This document shows positions 62,691-64,000 of a stretch of 64,000 bases of DNA, in pieces. The position numbers and the translations under genes are program-made. The notes under the pieces were generated by a model. That model made no database searches. It saw only the letters and a list, made by a program, of their open reading frames with translations, and was not told the DNA's origin. Numbering within the stretch: the first letter of the stretch is position 1; each line of letters opens with the position of its first letter. Source of the DNA: Actinomycetota bacterium (GTDB taxonomy: Bacteria; Actinomycetota; Humimicrobiia; Hakubellales; JAMDDV01); contig JAMDDV010000027.1 of NCBI GenBank assembly GCA_023488455.1, forward strand, positions 27,442 through 91,441, written 5' to 3'.

Positions 62691-63650
62691 TTAGACAAAA
62701 ATATCTTCTAGTGCCGATTTCTCAATGGGCTCTGGAGAACTTTTGGCAAACTCAATTGCCTCTCCGATCTCTGTTCTAATCTTTTTCTGAATTGAGATTA
62801 TTTGTTCTTCATCTAAAATAAATTTTTCAAAAAGATATCCTTCTAACTTTTGAATACAATCTCTTTTCTTCCAAGAATCGATTTCTTCCTCAGTGCGATA
62901 GACCTGAGGGTCACCATCATAATGACCCATATAACGATAGGTCTTGGCTTCCACTAATGTTGGGCCATCACCATTTCTGGCTCTATCTACGGCATTTGAC
63001 ACTTTCTGATATACGTCAAAAACGTCCATACCATCAGATATGACACCAGGTATATTGTAAGCTTTTGCTCTATCAGCTATATTTTCTATATTCTGGTGTC
63101 TTTTCTGACTAACTGTATTTCCGTAAAGGTTATTTTCACATATATATACAACAGGAAGATTCCATAAAGACGCTAAATTAATAGATTCATGAAATGATCC
63201 TTGATTTGATGCCCCATCACCAAAAAACACCAAACAAACTCTTTTGGTTTTTAGGTATTTACAGGCAAATCCTGTTCCCGTTGCTATAGGTATTCCTCCG
63301 CCCACTATTCCATTGACGCCTAATATTCCCGAAGAAGGATCGCAAATATGCATTGAACCTCCCTTGCCCTTGCAATAACCAGTCGTTTTAGCAAAGAGCT
63401 CAGCCATCATTTTCTTTAGATCCGCACCTTTAGAAATACAATGACCATGTCCTCGATGAGTTGAGAAAATGAAATCTTCATTTTCAATGGCAAAACATGC
63501 TCCAGTTGCTACTGCTTCCTGACCGATATAGCTATGGACCCAACCAGGTATAAAACCATTTCTAAACAAAGTGATTACTTCTTCTTCAAATGTTCTTATT
63601 GTAAACATATTTTTATACATTCTTACTGCTAACTCATTGCTAATATCCAT
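62691..63650 (-). CDS. 2-oxoacid/acetoin dehydrogenase E1 alpha subunit (TPP-binding)
   Basis: 319 residues with the thiamine diphosphate motif GDG (144-146) to NN (173-174), plus GQEAVATGACFAIE, STHRGHGHCISKG and GGSMHICDPSSGILG. GGAG precedes the ATG. First gene of the unit behind the LacI-type operator. Acts with E1-beta and the lipoyl protein; E2 and E3 are not present in the window. Confidence 0.93.
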   Translation of the reverse strand: MDISNELAVRMYKNMFTIRTFEEEVITLFRNGFIPGWVHSYIGQEAVATGACFAIENEDFIFSTHRGHGHCISKGADLKKMMAELFAKTTGYCKGKGGSMHICDPSSGILGVNGIVGGGIPIATGTGFACKYLKTKRVCLVFFGDGASNQGSFHESINLASLWNLPVVYICENNLYGNTVSQKRHQNIENIADRAKAYNIPGVISDGMDVFDVYQKVSNAVDRARNGDGPTLVEAKTYRYMGHYDGDPQVYRTEEEIDSWKKRDCIQKLEGYLFEKFILDEEQIISIQKKIRTEIGEAIEFAKSSPEPIEKSALEDIFV

Positions 63651-63762
63651 TTTTTCTCCAGTTATCTTATTAATTACACATATTACAAATCACACGATTG
63701 ATAAACCTTTTGAATTTGTAAACTGAATAATCTATTTACCATTTTAGTTAAAACGAAATCGC

Positions 63763-63812
63763 TTGCGCAAGCGCTTACGTCAAAGTATAAATAATGTTAT
63801 TTCACTTGTCAA
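63763..63812 (-). promoter_or_regulatory. Promoter with LacI-type operator before E1-alpha unit
   Basis: Minus-strand TTGACA (63807-63812) and TATACT (63784-63789) are 17 bases apart; seven bases downstream lies the AAGCGCTTGCGCAA core (63763-63776). Geometry is the same as at 54717-54766. This drives the whole E1-lipoyl-URO-D-FucI-DhaLK-permease unit. Confidence 0.8.
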
Positions 63813-63839
63813 CTATCTATGTGGATAATCTACAAATTA

Positions 63840-63887
63840 TTGACAAACAACAATTAATATCGTAAATTCAGACAAGCGCTTGCGCAA
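63840..63887 (+). promoter_or_regulatory. Divergent promoter with the same operator, toward right edge
   Basis: TTGACA (63840-63845) and TAAATT (63863-63868) are 17 bases apart on the plus strand, with the 14-base operator core at 63874-63887. The 63651-63989 interval consists of these two divergent promoter-operators; nothing else is seen. Confidence 0.7.
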
Positions 63888-63989
63888 ATATCGGCTAGAA
63901 TAATTGTTTATTTGGAGGAACTTAATAAAAACGTTTTTAGTTAAGATTAATATAACTGAATCTACCAGGCTATAGTTGGGAGAATCTAA

Positions 63990-64000
63990 ATGACAACCAT
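63990..64000 (+). CDS. First codons of a divergent gene, probably the LacI regulator
   Basis: ATG at 63990 has GGGAG seven bases upstream (63978-63982) and encodes Met-Thr-Thr before the window ends. LacI-family proteins often begin this way, and the position, promoter and operator fit an autoregulated repressor. Only three codons are visible, so identity is inference. Confidence 0.4.

Noticed and set aside
1..64000. tRNA, rRNA, CRISPR arrays, insertion sequences or prophage
   Set aside because: No cloverleaf, rRNA motif, regularly spaced repeats, transposase or phage structural gene was recognised by reading; a tRNAscan-SE and repeat search would settle it.

Overview
The window looks like a chromosomal segment of an AT-rich, probably anaerobic, uncultured bacterium. 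It is dominated by four sugar or small-molecule uptake/catabolism loci, one bacterial microcompartment (BMC) operon and a cluster of toxin-antitoxin modules. BMC genes, many uroporphyrinogen-decarboxylase-like (URO-D superfamily) genes, corrinoid methyl transfer, radical SAM-B12 enzymes and lipoproteins with Thr/Glu-rich linkers fit lineages such as Atribacterota. That placement is inference; no rRNA or other marker gene is present.

Layout. (1) 1-11.7 kb: the 3' end of a VapC toxin, an ogt-type DNA repair gene, then a minus-strand sugar locus. In transcription order this is LacI regulator, RbsA-like ATPase, two RbsC-like permeases, a substrate-binding lipoprotein, a RhaM-like mutarotase, two URO-D-like proteins and a sugar-phosphate-isomerase-like TIM barrel. 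A divergent cupin phosphomannose-isomerase-like gene faces it. (2) 11.8-24.1 kb: a minus-strand BMC operon. It starts with a TIGR04076-like protein carrying a Cys-rich tail, then three EutN/CcmL vertex proteins, two near-identical BMC-H proteins, PduL, a flavoprotein, a PduP-like aldehyde dehydrogenase, a PduS/RnfC-like electron carrier, a PduT-like BMC-T with the Fe-S pore cysteine, a membrane HD-GYP protein, a GlcD/GlcF-type 2-hydroxyacid oxidase pair and an exported molybdopterin oxidoreductase-fold lipoprotein. No signature enzyme that makes the aldehyde is in the operon. (3) 24.5-34.8 kb: five VapBC-type pairs and one RES-Xre pair, interspersed with an aldose-epimerase-like protein (DUF4432), a Lon-family protease and a B12-binding radical SAM enzyme.

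(4) 34.8-40 kb: an L-arabinose-type operon (ROK repressor, fucose-isomerase-fold isomerase, ribulokinase, AraD epimerase). (5) 40.2-49.3 kb: a corrinoid methyltransferase locus (MtbC-like corrinoid protein, non-pyrrolysine MttB-family protein, NitT/TauT-type ABC transporter, creatinase-like M24 protein, amidohydrolase), with a divergent ROK regulator closely related to the first. (6) 49.5-64 kb: a second sugar regulon with an RbsABC-type transporter, three URO-D-like proteins, DhaK/DhaL kinase subunits, a FucI-like isomerase, and E1-alpha/E1-beta with a stand-alone lipoyl domain but no E2 core or E3.

The strongest regulatory observation is an identical 14-base LacI-type operator core in three places. 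It lies just downstream of three near-consensus sigma70 promoters: before E1-alpha, before the substrate-binding gene at 54.5 kb, and before a divergent gene whose first codons are at the right edge and which is probably the regulator. The observations most likely to represent undescribed biology are the BMC without a signature enzyme, with its Cys-tailed lead protein; the E1/lipoyl/URO-D/DhaKL/FucI-like regulon; and the recurring pairing of URO-D-like proteins with sugar transporters.
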